This document shows, one piece after another, positions 23,039 to 31,300 of a stretch of DNA of 64,000 bases. Origin of the DNA: an uncultured Eubacteriales bacterium (lineage in GTDB: Bacteria; Bacillota; Clostridia; Christensenellales; Aristaeellaceae); NCBI GenBank assembly GCA_900315675.1, contig OMZY01000010.1, positions 62,001 to 126,000 of the forward strand, in the 5' to 3' direction. Under the pieces are notes generated by a model that was not told the origin of the DNA, searched no databases, and worked only from the letters and a program-made list of their open reading frames with translations. The position numbers and the translations under genes are program-made. Numbering within the stretch: position 1 is the stretch's first letter; the number at the start of each line of letters is the position of its first letter.

Positions 23039-23625
23039 TGAATCTCTCCTTTGCACTCAACCGAAGCGCAGCGGATTTCATGGCATTCAGCGATGTTGCT
23101 GCAAACGAGGTTGCCTTCTGTCAGATTGATCCTGTTGGCAGAAAGATTCCCCGAGATCTGAACCGGACCGAAGCTGTTGATATCCGAGCAGTCAATATTA
23201 CCGTGACAGATCACATCTCCGTTGATGGAGCCGTCTGCGATAACATTCCCGAAGACTTCAACCTTAAAATACTGCGTCTCATGATTGCAGTCATGAGGAA
23301 AAGCAATGGAGAACGATGCGTTTTTCTGACTGGCGGGCATAGTCTTCAGAATCCTGTGACCCTGCAGCTGCACAATCCGTATCACATCGTCGTTTTGGAT
23401 CATCTCCGCCCCTTCCCATGAACCGGGATTGTTCTCGGAGAACAGCTGATCAATCGACGTGCCCAGCGCTTTTGCGATCACAGGCAGAAGAGAGATATCC
23501 GGCGTGTTTGCATTGTTTTCCCACTTGGATACTGCCTGAAATGAAATGCCAAGCATGTCCGCCAGTTGTTCCTGTGTAAAGCCACGGGCCTTCCGAAGCG
23601 CTCTGATGTTTTCCCCGATCTTCAT
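23008..23625 (-). CDS. XRE-family regulator with beta-helix (bactofilin-like) C-terminus
   Basis: 205 aa. Residues 1-65 are an XRE helix-turn-helix (FTQEQLADMLGISFQAVSKWEN). From about 105 on, short alternating hydrophobic units resemble a right-handed beta-helix (VEVFGNVIADGSINGDVICHGNIDCSDINSF... in successive short turns), as in bactofilin/polymer-forming proteins. Such fusions may use the beta-helix for self-assembly. The 3' end has been duplicated with a palindrome next to it. Confidence 0.82.
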   Translation of the reverse strand: MKIGENIRALRKARGFTQEQLADMLGISFQAVSKWENNANTPDISLLPVIAKALGTSIDQLFSENNPGSWEGAEMIQNDDVIRIVQLQGHRILKTMPASQKNASFSIAFPHDCNHETQYFKVEVFGNVIADGSINGDVICHGNIDCSDINSFGPVQISGNLSANRINLTEGNLVCSNIAECHEIRCASVECKGEIHTTRIIKGEE

Positions 23626-23719
23626 GTCCGGACTTCATTCCCCTCATATAGACTTGATTCTGCGGCATGAACAACATAACACAGGCTGCCGCCGGGAGCA
23701 ATAACGTGCTTCTTTATTT

Positions 23720-23736
23720 TTTCAACCAGTGGTTGA
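23720..23736 (-). promoter_or_regulatory. Candidate XRE operator
   Basis: Perfect 15-bp palindrome TCAACCAGTGGTTGA (23722-23736) overlaps a minus-strand TTGAAA -35-like box (23720-23725) about 100 bp upstream of the XRE start. This fits an autoregulatory site; the -10 (near TATTGC) is weak. Confidence 0.4.
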
Positions 23737-23742
23737 GTTTTT

Positions 23743-23771
23743 GGAACGACAGGGACAGTCCCTGTCGTTCC
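23743..23771. repeat. Dispersed palindrome, type A
   Basis: 29-bp perfect palindrome GGAACGACAGGGAC-A-GTCCCTGTCGTTCC between divergent genes. The T-to-C change in the left arm is matched in the right arm. Confidence 0.95.
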
Positions 23772-23903
23772 GGATGAGCGCAGCGGGCTATGAAATTTTA
23801 CTGTAAAAAACGGATGGATATGGTATCATGGAGCTCAGGAACTGATAATGACCGGCCAGTCCGTTGCCTGATCCGGAACGAGGAGACGCAGGAGAACAAA
23901 AGA

Positions 23904-24479
23904 ATGAACAGTCTCATTGATGAAATCACACAGTACGTGATTCAGCAATCCGAAAAGTACAAAAAGGAATCGGATGATTCCTATGACTTCTGGAATGAAC
24001 ATATCCGGTATGTTTGCCGGGAAGCCCTGGAACTGGCGCAGAAGTACCATGCGGATACGGAAATTGTCGCGCTGGGCGCTTTGCTGCATGATATTGCGCT
24101 GATTGAAAAAGCCGGGGACAGAAAAGATCACCACCTGAACGGGAAAACTCTGAGCGCCCGGATTCTGGACAGTTTTTCATGTCCGGAGGAGACAAAGGAA
24201 AAAGTTCTGGGATGCGTGCTTCATCACAGGAGCGCCAGAAATGCTGGAAATATTGAAGAACTGTGCGTGTGCGACGCGGATATCCTGGCCCATTTTGACA
24301 ACATTCCCATGCTGTTCAATTCCGCGTTCAACCGGCATGGCGTATCGCTGAACGAAGTCAGGGAATGGATGAGAGCGTCTTTTGAACACGACTTTGATGA
24401 TCTGAGCGACCGTACGAAAGAAATATTCCGTGAAAGATACAATACCATCCGGAGCGTTATACTGGGTGATATCCAGTAA
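23904..24479 (+). CDS. HD-domain phosphohydrolase
   Basis: 191 aa from the ATG at 23904 (GCAGGAGAACAAAAGA upstream); the open frame extends further without support. The HD metal motif is complete: H33-like histidine before, LLHDIALIE, then VLHHRS and CDADILAHFDN. Related proteins hydrolyse nucleotides or act as uncharacterised phosphohydrolases. It may share a transcript with the next two genes on this strand. Confidence 0.85.
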   Translation: MNSLIDEITQYVIQQSEKYKKESDDSYDFWNEHIRYVCREALELAQKYHADTEIVALGALLHDIALIEKAGDRKDHHLNGKTLSARILDSFSCPEETKEKVLGCVLHHRSARNAGNIEELCVCDADILAHFDNIPMLFNSAFNRHGVSLNEVREWMRASFEHDFDDLSDRTKEIFRERYNTIRSVILGDIQ

Positions 24480-24521
24480 GAACAGGGCCTTGCTGTCATA
24501 AGGGATTTGCGGAGGTAAATG

Positions 24522-24920
24522 ATGAAAAGAGAATTGGGAATCGCCCGCTGCGGACTGGCCTGCTGCTTATGCTCTGAGAATGTAACCTGTAAAGGATGTA
24601 AGCGGGATGGTTTCATGGAATTATCCTGGTGCAAGGACGCTGAATGGTGTGAGGTTCGCAGATGCGTGATCAGCCGGAATCTGAATGGCTGTTACGAGTG
24701 TGCGCCTGCGGAATGCCGAAAGGGGCTGTATGCTGAAAAGATCAAAGCTCGCGCCTTTGCTGAATTTGCCCGGAGGTACGGTGTTGAAGCGCTTCTGGAC
24801 TGCCTTGAACGAAACGAGCAGGCGGGTATTGTTTATCATCGTGAAGGAATCATGGGCGATTATGATGAATTCGATGATCTGGAGGAGCTCATCACCTATA
24901 TCAGAACGGGAAAAAGATAA
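24522..24920 (+). CDS. DUF3795-like cysteine-rich protein
   Basis: 132 aa, with GGAGGTAAAT upstream; an ATG one codon earlier is equally possible. Cysteines are arranged as in DUF3795 zinc-binding proteins (CGLACCLCSENVTCKGC, then WCKDAEWCEVRRC and CYECAPAEC). The C-terminal half is helical. Function unknown; a metal-binding structural role is inferred. Confidence 0.8.
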   Translation: MKRELGIARCGLACCLCSENVTCKGCKRDGFMELSWCKDAEWCEVRRCVISRNLNGCYECAPAECRKGLYAEKIKARAFAEFARRYGVEALLDCLERNEQAGIVYHREGIMGDYDEFDDLEELITYIRTGKR

Positions 24921-24974
24921 ATTGCTAGTTAATAAGCCAACGGCAAATTGAATTTTGTTAAGGAGAACAAAACA

Positions 24975-25367
24975 ATGGATCAGGAATGGAAAAGATTATA
25001 TGAAGAAGCACTGAGCGTTTTGAATCCCCATGATGTTTCAAACAAAATGTGGGTAGGAAGTGTGGCATCTGCTGTCCTTACAAAAAAGGGAAATATATAT
25101 AAAGGGATATGTATCGATACGGATGGTTCTATCGGAATGTGCGCTGAAAGAAATGCTTTATCAACAATGCTCACATATGGTGAAAGTGAGATTACAAAAG
25201 TGGTCTCCGTATATAAAGACGGCAACATCATCCCATCCTGTGGTATATGCAGAGAATTTATGATGCATTTAGGCGGAGATGTGGAAAATATAGAAATACT
25301 GTTGGATAAAGACGGACGGACAGCAAGATTGATTGACTTAATGCCTGAATATCCGCGGCATAAGTAG
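24975..25367 (+). CDS. Cytidine deaminase-family protein
   Basis: 130 aa from the ATG at 24975 (TAAGGAGAACAAAACA upstream). The zinc and catalytic residues of the family are present: Cys56 and Glu58 in CAERNA, Cys89 and Cys92 in PSCGICRE. The short length fits free-nucleoside or blasticidin-S-type deaminases. The exact substrate is unknown. The stop codon directly touches a dispersed palindrome shared with the convergent thioredoxin gene. Confidence 0.88.
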   Translation: MDQEWKRLYEEALSVLNPHDVSNKMWVGSVASAVLTKKGNIYKGICIDTDGSIGMCAERNALSTMLTYGESEITKVVSVYKDGNIIPSCGICREFMMHLGGDVENIEILLDKDGRTARLIDLMPEYPRHK

Positions 25368-25397
25368 GAGAACGGAGGGACGGTTCCTTCCGTTCTC
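25368..25397. repeat. Dispersed palindrome, type B, bridging two convergent stop codons
   Basis: Near-perfect 30-bp palindrome (GAGAACGGAGGGA / TTCCTTCCGTTCTC). It begins at the base after the deaminase stop and ends inside the stop codon of the opposite-strand gene, so it is the whole intergenic region and probably a bidirectional terminator. Confidence 0.9.
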
Positions 25398-25779
25398 AGC
25401 AGCATTTCTCAATCAGTTCCTGGATTTCAGCAGGCCGGAGGGGTTTACCGGCGGAAACGATCTTCCCGCAGATCACCAGAGCCGGCATGCTCATCACACC
25501 GTATTGCATGATCTTTTCCAAATCCGTCACATACTCCACCTGAATATCGTTTTCTTTTCCCATAGCCTTTACGGCAGCCTGGGTGTTTTCCAGCAGCGCA
25601 TGACAGCTTTTGCAGCCGGATCCCAGCACTGTCACGGTCATTTTTCCGTCCGGGCAGCATGCGCTGTCCGCTTTTCTTTCTGTGCAGCAGCAGGATTCCT
25701 TCTCTGCTTCAGCATGTACAGCATTGCAGCAGCAGGCCGATGCCTGCTTTTCTTCTTTTTTCTTTCCGATTCCAAACAT
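25396..25779 (-). CDS. Thioredoxin-like small disulfide protein
   Basis: 127 aa. The second half is a glutaredoxin/thioredoxin-type fold with CKSC (Cys56, Cys59) and cis-proline motif MPAL; it resembles the 'redox-active disulfide protein 2' family. The first 45 residues are unusually rich in cysteine (CCCN, CCCTER, CCPDG) and may bind metal. Last gene of an arsR-permease-thioredoxin operon, so it probably handles a metalloid or thiol-reactive substrate. Confidence 0.85.
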   Translation of the reverse strand: MFGIGKKKEEKQASACCCNAVHAEAEKESCCCTERKADSACCPDGKMTVTVLGSGCKSCHALLENTQAAVKAMGKENDIQVEYVTDLEKIMQYGVMSMPALVICGKIVSAGKPLRPAEIQELIEKCC

Positions 25780-25794
25780 GTTTTTCCCCTCCGT

Positions 25795-26793
25795 TTATAT
25801 CAGCCATGGCTGAATGATGTTGAATATATAACCGACAGCAATGATCCCCACGGTACAGATGGCGATAAAAATCCCCAGCAGTTTCGGCCTGACCGCTTTC
25901 CGGAGCATCACCATGCTTGGAACGGACAGGGTGATGACTCCCATCATAAAGGCAAGCACAACGCCCAGCAGCGCCCCTTTTGCCAGCAGTGCTTCCACAA
26001 TCGGAATGGTCGCAAAAATGTCAGCGTACATGGGAATACCGAATATTGCGGCCAGAAATACCCCGAAGGGATTATCCCCGCCCAGAACCGCCACCACCCA
26101 TTCCTTCGGAATCCAGTTGTGGATCACAGCTCCGATACCAACGCCTGCCAGCACATACAGACAGACTCGCCGGATCGTATCCAGCGCCTGTCGCCAGGCG
26201 TATTTCAGGCGTTCCCGGAAATGCAGTTCCTCCTGCGGCAGGTCAATCGCTTTCCCGTTGCGGATAAAGTCTTCGATCTCGTTTTCCAGACGCAGTTTCT
26301 CAATGAGCGTTCCGCCCGCCACCGCGATCACCAGTCCCAGGACCACATAAACGACGGCCACCTTCCAGCCAAAGATACTCATCAGCAGGATCAGGGATCC
26401 CAGATCCACCATGGGAGACGAAATCAGGAAGGAAAAAGTGACACCAAGCGGCAGGCCCGCGCCGGTGAAGCCGATAAACAGCGGAATGGATGAGCAGGAG
26501 CAGAAGGGTGTAATGGTTCCCAGCAAGGCGCCGATGATGTTGGCGCCGATCCCGTGAAACCCGCCCAGAATCCTCCTGCTGCGCTCCGGCGGGAAATAAC
26601 TCTGGATATAAGAGATCAGCAGGATCAGGACGGCCAGAAGCACCAGGATTTTGATCGAATCATAGACAAAGAACTGAATGCTTTTTCCGATACGGCTTTC
26701 CAGATCCAGTCCGGTCAGAGACAGAAGGGATCCGGTCAGGCGGTTCAGCCATTGCATGCCCAGGATCTCGTCCTGAATGAAATCCCAGATCAT
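25795..26793 (-). CDS. DUF318-family permease (ArsP-like)
   Basis: 332 aa from the ATG at 26793, which overlaps the ArsR stop as ATGA; longer starts would lie inside arsR. About eight membrane segments are visible. The motif PFCSCSSIPLF (residues about 115-125) is the signature of the permease family that includes ArsP, an exporter of organoarsenicals. With ArsR upstream and a thioredoxin downstream, metalloid or organoarsenical export is the best inference. Confidence 0.87.
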   Translation of the reverse strand: MIWDFIQDEILGMQWLNRLTGSLLSLTGLDLESRIGKSIQFFVYDSIKILVLLAVLILLISYIQSYFPPERSRRILGGFHGIGANIIGALLGTITPFCSCSSIPLFIGFTGAGLPLGVTFSFLISSPMVDLGSLILLMSIFGWKVAVVYVVLGLVIAVAGGTLIEKLRLENEIEDFIRNGKAIDLPQEELHFRERLKYAWRQALDTIRRVCLYVLAGVGIGAVIHNWIPKEWVVAVLGGDNPFGVFLAAIFGIPMYADIFATIPIVEALLAKGALLGVVLAFMMGVITLSVPSMVMLRKAVRPKLLGIFIAICTVGIIAVGYIFNIIQPWLI

Positions 26794-27098
26794 GAACAGC
26801 AGCACTCCCATTCTGCTTTTTCCGCACCGGCACACCGAACAGATTCGATATAATCCCGGAACGCCGTCCATTGATCACAGTTCAGGGAGTAATGGCTCCA
26901 TTTGCCTTTCTTTTCGGCACAGACCAGACCGCAGCCTTCCAGCGCCTTCATATGATGGGACAGCGTAGGCTGGGTGATCTGCATCTGCTCCAGCAGATCA
27001 CACCCGCACTTTTCCCCGCTGGTCAGCAGTTGGATAATCCGGATCCGGTTGGGATCGGAAAGCGCTTTGCAGATCAGGCTAACCTGATTGGGATTCAT
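26790..27098 (-). CDS. ArsR-family metalloregulator
   Basis: 102 aa winged-helix repressor (TQPTLSHHMKALEGCGLV). A CxC pair lies in the metal-site helix (Cys31 and Cys33 in EKCGCDLLEQ), and the C-terminus ends in a CCC cluster, resembling arsenic sensors of the ArsR type. It starts the operon with the permease and thioredoxin and should repress it through the palindrome at 27109-27130. Confidence 0.92.
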   Translation of the reverse strand: MNPNQVSLICKALSDPNRIRIIQLLTSGEKCGCDLLEQMQITQPTLSHHMKALEGCGLVCAEKKGKWSHYSLNCDQWTAFRDYIESVRCAGAEKAEWECCCS

Positions 27099-27108
27099 AC
27101 AGTCACCT

Positions 27109-27162
27109 CACATTGATCAGTATCAATGTGAGCATCATACACGATACATTGATGATTGTCAA
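27109..27162 (-). promoter_or_regulatory. arsR operon promoter and operator
   Basis: Minus-strand TTGACA (27157-27162) and TATGAT (27134-27139) with a 17-bp spacer. The perfect palindrome CACATTGAT-CAGT-ATCAATGTG (27109-27130) covers the expected start site, the usual place for ArsR binding. Confidence 0.85.
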
Positions 27163-27171
27163 TATGTTTTT

Positions 27172-28632
27172 TCACACCGGTGTAATTTTGTGATTGCCGA
27201 TCACCAGGCGGTCCGTTGCCACGGCGTTGACGAAGGCGTCGTCATGGGAGGCAAAAAGCATGGTTCCCTCGTATTCGGAGAAGAGCTTTTCCAGCGCCTC
27301 CACCGAGGGAATATCCAGATAATTGGTGGGCTCATCCAGGATCAGCACATTGGCCACGCTGACAAACAGCCGGGCAAAGGACAGACGGATCTTTTCGCCG
27401 CCGGACAGAACGGAAACCGGCTTGCCGATATCCCGGGCGGAGAACAGCAGCCGGGCCAGGACGCTGCGGGCGACTCCCTCCTTCTGAACGCTCTCCCGCA
27501 TCACGCTTTCCAGGACGGTGTCCTTTTCCCGCAGGCCGGACAGGTCCTGGTGGAAAAAGCCCAGGCGTGCCTTGGGAACGGACCGGACCAGTTCCCCCTG
27601 CCTGATCAGATGGAAAAGCGTGGTCTTTCCGGCACCGTTCGGCCCGAGAAGCGCCGTTCTGCTGCCGCGGGGCAGCTGGAAAAAGGCGTCGTCAAAAATG
27701 ACCCTGCCGTTGGGATAGGCAAACGAGAGACGCTCCGCCTGGAGGATGATCCGGTTCTGCGGAGGATCGGTCAGCTGGAAGTCCGGATAAATCACGGGCA
27801 GTTCCCGCGGTTTTTCTTTGACCTCCATATGTTCCATGCGCTGCTGGACATTGCGGGCGCTGCGTTCCAGCATCTGGGCCTTGCTGACGGGGCTGCGGTG
27901 GCTCGCGGTAAACTCCCGCACCTTGGCTTCGCTGTTGCTCATGCCGCGGGGCTTGTGCGCGATCTGGCGGGCTTTTTCCTTTTTCTTCTGATAAACGTTT
28001 TTGAGCCGGCTCATTTCCTCCGTATACTGCTCATACTCGATCATTGCCCGGGCCTTCGCCTGCTGCTTCTGCAGGACATAATCGTCATAATTGCCGTCGT
28101 AGGCCGTGACGGTTCCCTGCTCAATTTCCAGGATCCGGTTGCACTGGTGATTCAGCAGCGTCCGGTCATGGCTGACCAGCACAAAGGTCTGCACATTCCG
28201 GAGGCGTTCGTCCAGCAGGCGGATTCCCTCCCGGTCCAGGTTGCTGGTCGGTTCATCCAGCAAAAGGAAAGCCCGGTCATCGCTGAACATTTCCGCCAGG
28301 CGCAGGCGCTCCGCTTCGCCGCCGCTCACAGCCGTCTGGCCCTGCACGCCCTGAACGCCCAGCCGGCTGAGCGCCTCCGGAGAAGCGTCGGCTTCCAGGC
28401 TGTCCGCGAACTGCTGAAAATAAAACGGCGTGCAGAAGCGTTTCACTGTGCCCTCCTCGGGCTGCAGCGAGCCGCTCAGCAGGTGCAGCAGGGTGGTTTT
28501 TCCCGACCCGTTCAGGCCCACCAGGCCGACGCGGTCCCCTTCATAGATCCGCAGCCGTTCCAGGTCAAAGAGTTTACGGTCGCCGAAAGAAACGGAAAGA
28601 TGATCCGCAGAAAGATACAGATTTGAATTCAA
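27172..28632 (-). CDS. ABC-F ATPase, probable ribosome-protection protein
   Basis: 486 aa from a TTG at 28632, 7 nt after AAGGAGG; a frame start at 28650 would include the ribosome binding site itself. Two nucleotide-binding domains are joined by a basic linker: GLNGSGKTT and SGGEAERLRLA, then GPNGAGKTT and SGGEKIRLSFA, with LLDEPTSNLD and ILDEPTNYLD. There is no membrane domain, so it is ABC-F. The long basic linker (NVYQKKKEKARQIAHKPRG) and the regulated leader resemble Lsa/Vga/Msr-type antibiotic-resistance members. The drug class cannot be read from sequence. Confidence 0.9.
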   Translation of the reverse strand: MNSNLYLSADHLSVSFGDRKLFDLERLRIYEGDRVGLVGLNGSGKTTLLHLLSGSLQPEEGTVKRFCTPFYFQQFADSLEADASPEALSRLGVQGVQGQTAVSGGEAERLRLAEMFSDDRAFLLLDEPTSNLDREGIRLLDERLRNVQTFVLVSHDRTLLNHQCNRILEIEQGTVTAYDGNYDDYVLQKQQAKARAMIEYEQYTEEMSRLKNVYQKKKEKARQIAHKPRGMSNSEAKVREFTASHRSPVSKAQMLERSARNVQQRMEHMEVKEKPRELPVIYPDFQLTDPPQNRIILQAERLSFAYPNGRVIFDDAFFQLPRGSRTALLGPNGAGKTTLFHLIRQGELVRSVPKARLGFFHQDLSGLREKDTVLESVMRESVQKEGVARSVLARLLFSARDIGKPVSVLSGGEKIRLSFARLFVSVANVLILDEPTNYLDIPSVEALEKLFSEYEGTMLFASHDDAFVNAVATDRLVIGNHKITPV

Positions 28633-28862
28633 AAAAATCCCTCCTTGCAAGGCAGGGAGAGATTGTCATAACCAAAAGCAGACTGTACCCCGAAAGGGCG
28701 CAGCGAAAAACAGCTATGCAGACAACCTCTCCATGCACAAAAAACACACCCTTTTCCAGGGTTCATTTTCAGTGACGGAAAAGTTATCTGATATTCATCT
28801 CGCGCACGCTTACCCTTTCTTCATGATAGCCCAAGTATAAAGGAGCCGGTGAGTTCTGTCAA
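28633..28862 (-). promoter_or_regulatory. ABC-F leader: promoter, short ORFs, attenuator-like hairpins
   Basis: Minus-strand promoter TTGACA (28857-28862), 17-bp spacer, TATACT (28834-28839). The roughly 195-nt leader holds tiny ORFs (ATG at 28824, MKKG; another encoding MNIR), a hairpin ACCCT-GGAAA-AGGGT followed by GTGTTTTTT, complementary strands GGAGAGGTTGTC and GACAATCTCTCC, and a last hairpin CCTTGCAAGG that includes the ribosome binding site and precedes seven T. This layout fits drug-induced attenuation. Confidence 0.7.
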
Positions 28863-28892
28863 CGTTTCCCATAAAGCCGGAAACAGGAAAGA

Positions 28893-29291
28893 TTATGCTT
28901 CAGGGGTGCTTACCGGATTTTTCATGATCCGCAGAAGTTTCCATTCAGCCATTTCGATGGTTCCCTCATACGGATTATATTTGGGATTGGCAATAACCAG
29001 GAAATAGTCTTCAAAGAGTCCGTCTTCATCACTCCAGAATTCCAGGAATGAGCTTTCCTCATTCGCTCCGGAGAAAAGATTTACCTCTCCTGTTTCATCA
29101 ACCGCAAGGGCTACAACAGGATTGAGCACCTTCTTGATTTTCAGGAGCAGCATGCAGTCTCCGCATTCTCCCTTGGCGTCCAGCCATTCCCGGATCGTAA
29201 CGAATTTAGGTCCTTCTTCGGCCTGCGCAAAGCATGAAAGTGAAACGAGGACGAGGACAATGGAAAGTGCCAGTGCGATGGTTTTCTTCAT
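28893..29291 (-). CDS. Small secreted protein
   Basis: 132 aa from the ATG at 29291 (AAAGGAGTTGACCACA upstream). Signal peptide KKTIALALSIVLVLVSLSCFAQA. The mature 105 residues have a CGDC pair and an acidic region (FWSDEDGLFEDYFLV). No family recognised. Confidence 0.75.
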   Translation of the reverse strand: MKKTIALALSIVLVLVSLSCFAQAEEGPKFVTIREWLDAKGECGDCMLLLKIKKVLNPVVALAVDETGEVNLFSGANEESSFLEFWSDEDGLFEDYFLVIANPKYNPYEGTIEMAEWKLLRIMKNPVSTPEA

Positions 29292-29372
29292 TGTGGTCAA
29301 CTCCTTTTCATTTTTGTGCTTGTCTGATATTGACCATCATAACTGATCTCTCCTGATAACGCAACAAAAAAA

Positions 29373-29401
29373 GGAACGGCAGGGACTGTCCCTGCCGTTC
29401 C
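29373..29401. repeat. Dispersed palindrome, type A
   Basis: 29-bp perfect palindrome GGAACGGCAGGGAC-T-GTCCCTGCCGTTCC, with compensated changes relative to the other copies. Confidence 0.93.
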
Positions 29402-29437
29402 CGGAATCTATACGGATTCTGAATTGAGCCTGCCGCT

Positions 29438-31105
29438 TTACTCCTCAGCGACGATCATCAACACAGCCGGGACAGTCCCTTCACAGTCTTGCAGGAACCG
29501 GCCTCTTTTTCTGGCCTCGGAGATCAGCGCGGTGGAAAAGAAGCAGGGATGCATGTAGCGGAGGAATTCCGGCACGTCGCTTTGGATCTGCTTCGGAACC
29601 TCCACAAGATTCCGGATCATGCCGGCATACTCCCCGCGGAAGGTTTCCAGCAGTTTATCCGCGTACTGATTCACCAGACCGAAGAAGGCTTTCCTGTCCT
29701 CCTCGTTCAGGACGGGGATCTTCAGTTTCAGTTTTCCTCCGGAATCCCTTTCCAGGAAATCCAGGTTCAGGAAAACGTCCACGTTCTCCAGCGTTCTTCG
29801 GGAAAGGCCGGAAAGAAGATGCTCATCGTCCCGGTAAACGGCGTACAGGAGCTTGATCGCGTTTTCCCTTGACTCACAGGAATCCGCCGCCAGATGGTAG
29901 GCGCTGTGCGTCCTGCCCAGGACCCGGTCGTCCGTGTCATAGTCATACAACGCTACGGCCTCGGCGTCCGGAAGACACGCTATGCTTCCGCCCGCCTCGC
30001 CGCTGAGCCTGTACATGTAATACGGACTCTTTGCGTCGTCATAATCCGCGGGATACCGGTCGCCCATGGCATACCATTTGCCGCCGGCCTTTCTGTCCGG
30101 ATACTCCGAAACAGGCACACGGCCGACCGTTTCATCCCGCGCCATCAGCACAGACTGATAGATGGTCTTGAGCGCGAAATAGCCTTCCAGTTTCAGGCGG
30201 GCGGACGCGTTCTGTTTCCGGTAATACTCCGCGGCGCGCAGCGCCTCCAGGCCTTCCTCCGCGATCTGCCAGACCGCGCCGAACAGTTTTTCAGCCAGCG
30301 CTTTCTGATTTTCCAGGCTGGAAAGCCGGTCTTTTTCCGTATAGATGATGAAATCCGTATAGACCTTATCCCCTGCGCGCTTCATCAGCTCCCCATCCAC
30401 GAGCCGCTCTACCACCGGTTCAATATAGGCGGTGGCGATGCCGATGGCGTCCGCCAGTTCGGGCAGGGTGACCGGCTTTTCATATGCCAGAATCAGAAGG
30501 TTCATGGCGATTCTGTCATCCTTCACCAGGGTATGCGGCTCGTCGTTCAAGCCGGGAATCCCGGTGCACATAAGCCATAACTGCTCAGGCTCGAAGCTTT
30601 GCTTTTCATACTTTTCCATGGTTAAATCCTTTCTCAGTATGTCCCTGCCAAGGCGAAGGCGGCTCTTGACGGTGTTTTCCGGAAGGGAGAGCTTTTCCGC
30701 GATTTCCCGGACGCCCTGTCCCCGGAAATAATGCCGGATCAGCACTTCCCGGTACTGCTTCGTCATGCGCGCCACCAGGCGGCGGAGATTTTCCTCCTCC
30801 GTCAGTTCCTCCCCGTCTTCCGGGAGATCCTGCATTGCGGCCGCATCGCGGACCGGGTCATAGTCCAGCCCGCAGAACACCAGGGGCTTCCGGTATTTTT
30901 CGCGCAGCATGTCGTAAAAGCGCCGGTTCAGCACCGTGACAAGCCAGTTCCGGGCGTTATCGATCTTCTTCCCGCTCCGAACGGCCAGCAGGCCTTCCAG
31001 AAGCACAGCCTGCACCAGATCCTGGGCGTCATCCCAGGAATCGCACTTGCCGGCCGCCGCGCCCAGCAGGTAATCTGCATGTTCCAGTAATTCTTCCGTT
31101 CTCAT
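29438..31105 (-). CDS. ECF-type sigma factor with large C-terminal domain
   Basis: 555 aa from the ATG at 31105 (GAGGGGCCTCAG upstream). Residues 1-85 match sigma region 2 (DDAQDLVQAVLLEGLL) and 110-165 region 4 with its helix-turn-helix (REIAEKLSLPENTVKSRLRLGR). About 390 further residues follow, first with a winged-helix-like part (TLPELADAIGIATAYIEPVVERLV) and then a domain I cannot name. Such fused C-terminal domains often regulate the sigma factor without a separate anti-sigma, and none is encoded next to it. Confidence 0.85.
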   Translation of the reverse strand: MRTEELLEHADYLLGAAAGKCDSWDDAQDLVQAVLLEGLLAVRSGKKIDNARNWLVTVLNRRFYDMLREKYRKPLVFCGLDYDPVRDAAAMQDLPEDGEELTEEENLRRLVARMTKQYREVLIRHYFRGQGVREIAEKLSLPENTVKSRLRLGRDILRKDLTMEKYEKQSFEPEQLWLMCTGIPGLNDEPHTLVKDDRIAMNLLILAYEKPVTLPELADAIGIATAYIEPVVERLVDGELMKRAGDKVYTDFIIYTEKDRLSSLENQKALAEKLFGAVWQIAEEGLEALRAAEYYRKQNASARLKLEGYFALKTIYQSVLMARDETVGRVPVSEYPDRKAGGKWYAMGDRYPADYDDAKSPYYMYRLSGEAGGSIACLPDAEAVALYDYDTDDRVLGRTHSAYHLAADSCESRENAIKLLYAVYRDDEHLLSGLSRRTLENVDVFLNLDFLERDSGGKLKLKIPVLNEEDRKAFFGLVNQYADKLLETFRGEYAGMIRNLVEVPKQIQSDVPEFLRYMHPCFFSTALISEARKRGRFLQDCEGTVPAVLMIVAEE

Positions 31106-31258
31106 CTGAGGCCCCTCTGACAAGTTCATCTTTTTGAAGCTTCACCTGATAGTCGCAGAAATGTGAAAAAGGTTCACCGGATCAAATCTTTTTTTATCAT
31201 ATCAGATTCATTCCCGCATTACAGCCGGTTTCTGTATTTTCCCGGTTTCAGGATGAAA

Positions 31259-31282
31259 AAAGCACCTCCGGAGAGGTGCTTT
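31259..31282 (-). terminator. Intrinsic terminator of the DinB-like gene
   Basis: Inverted repeat AAAGCACCTC / GAGGTGCTTT with a short CGGA centre and A-run on the + strand (T-run on the minus strand), just past the minus-strand stop at 31301. Confidence 0.8.
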
Positions 31283-31300
31283 ATGAATCTCGTTCCCTTT

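Noticed and set aside
28633-28762. 45-residue frame through the ABC-F leader
   Set aside because: It runs through predicted regulatory hairpins and the ribosome binding site. The leader reading explains the region better, although a regulatory peptide is not excluded.
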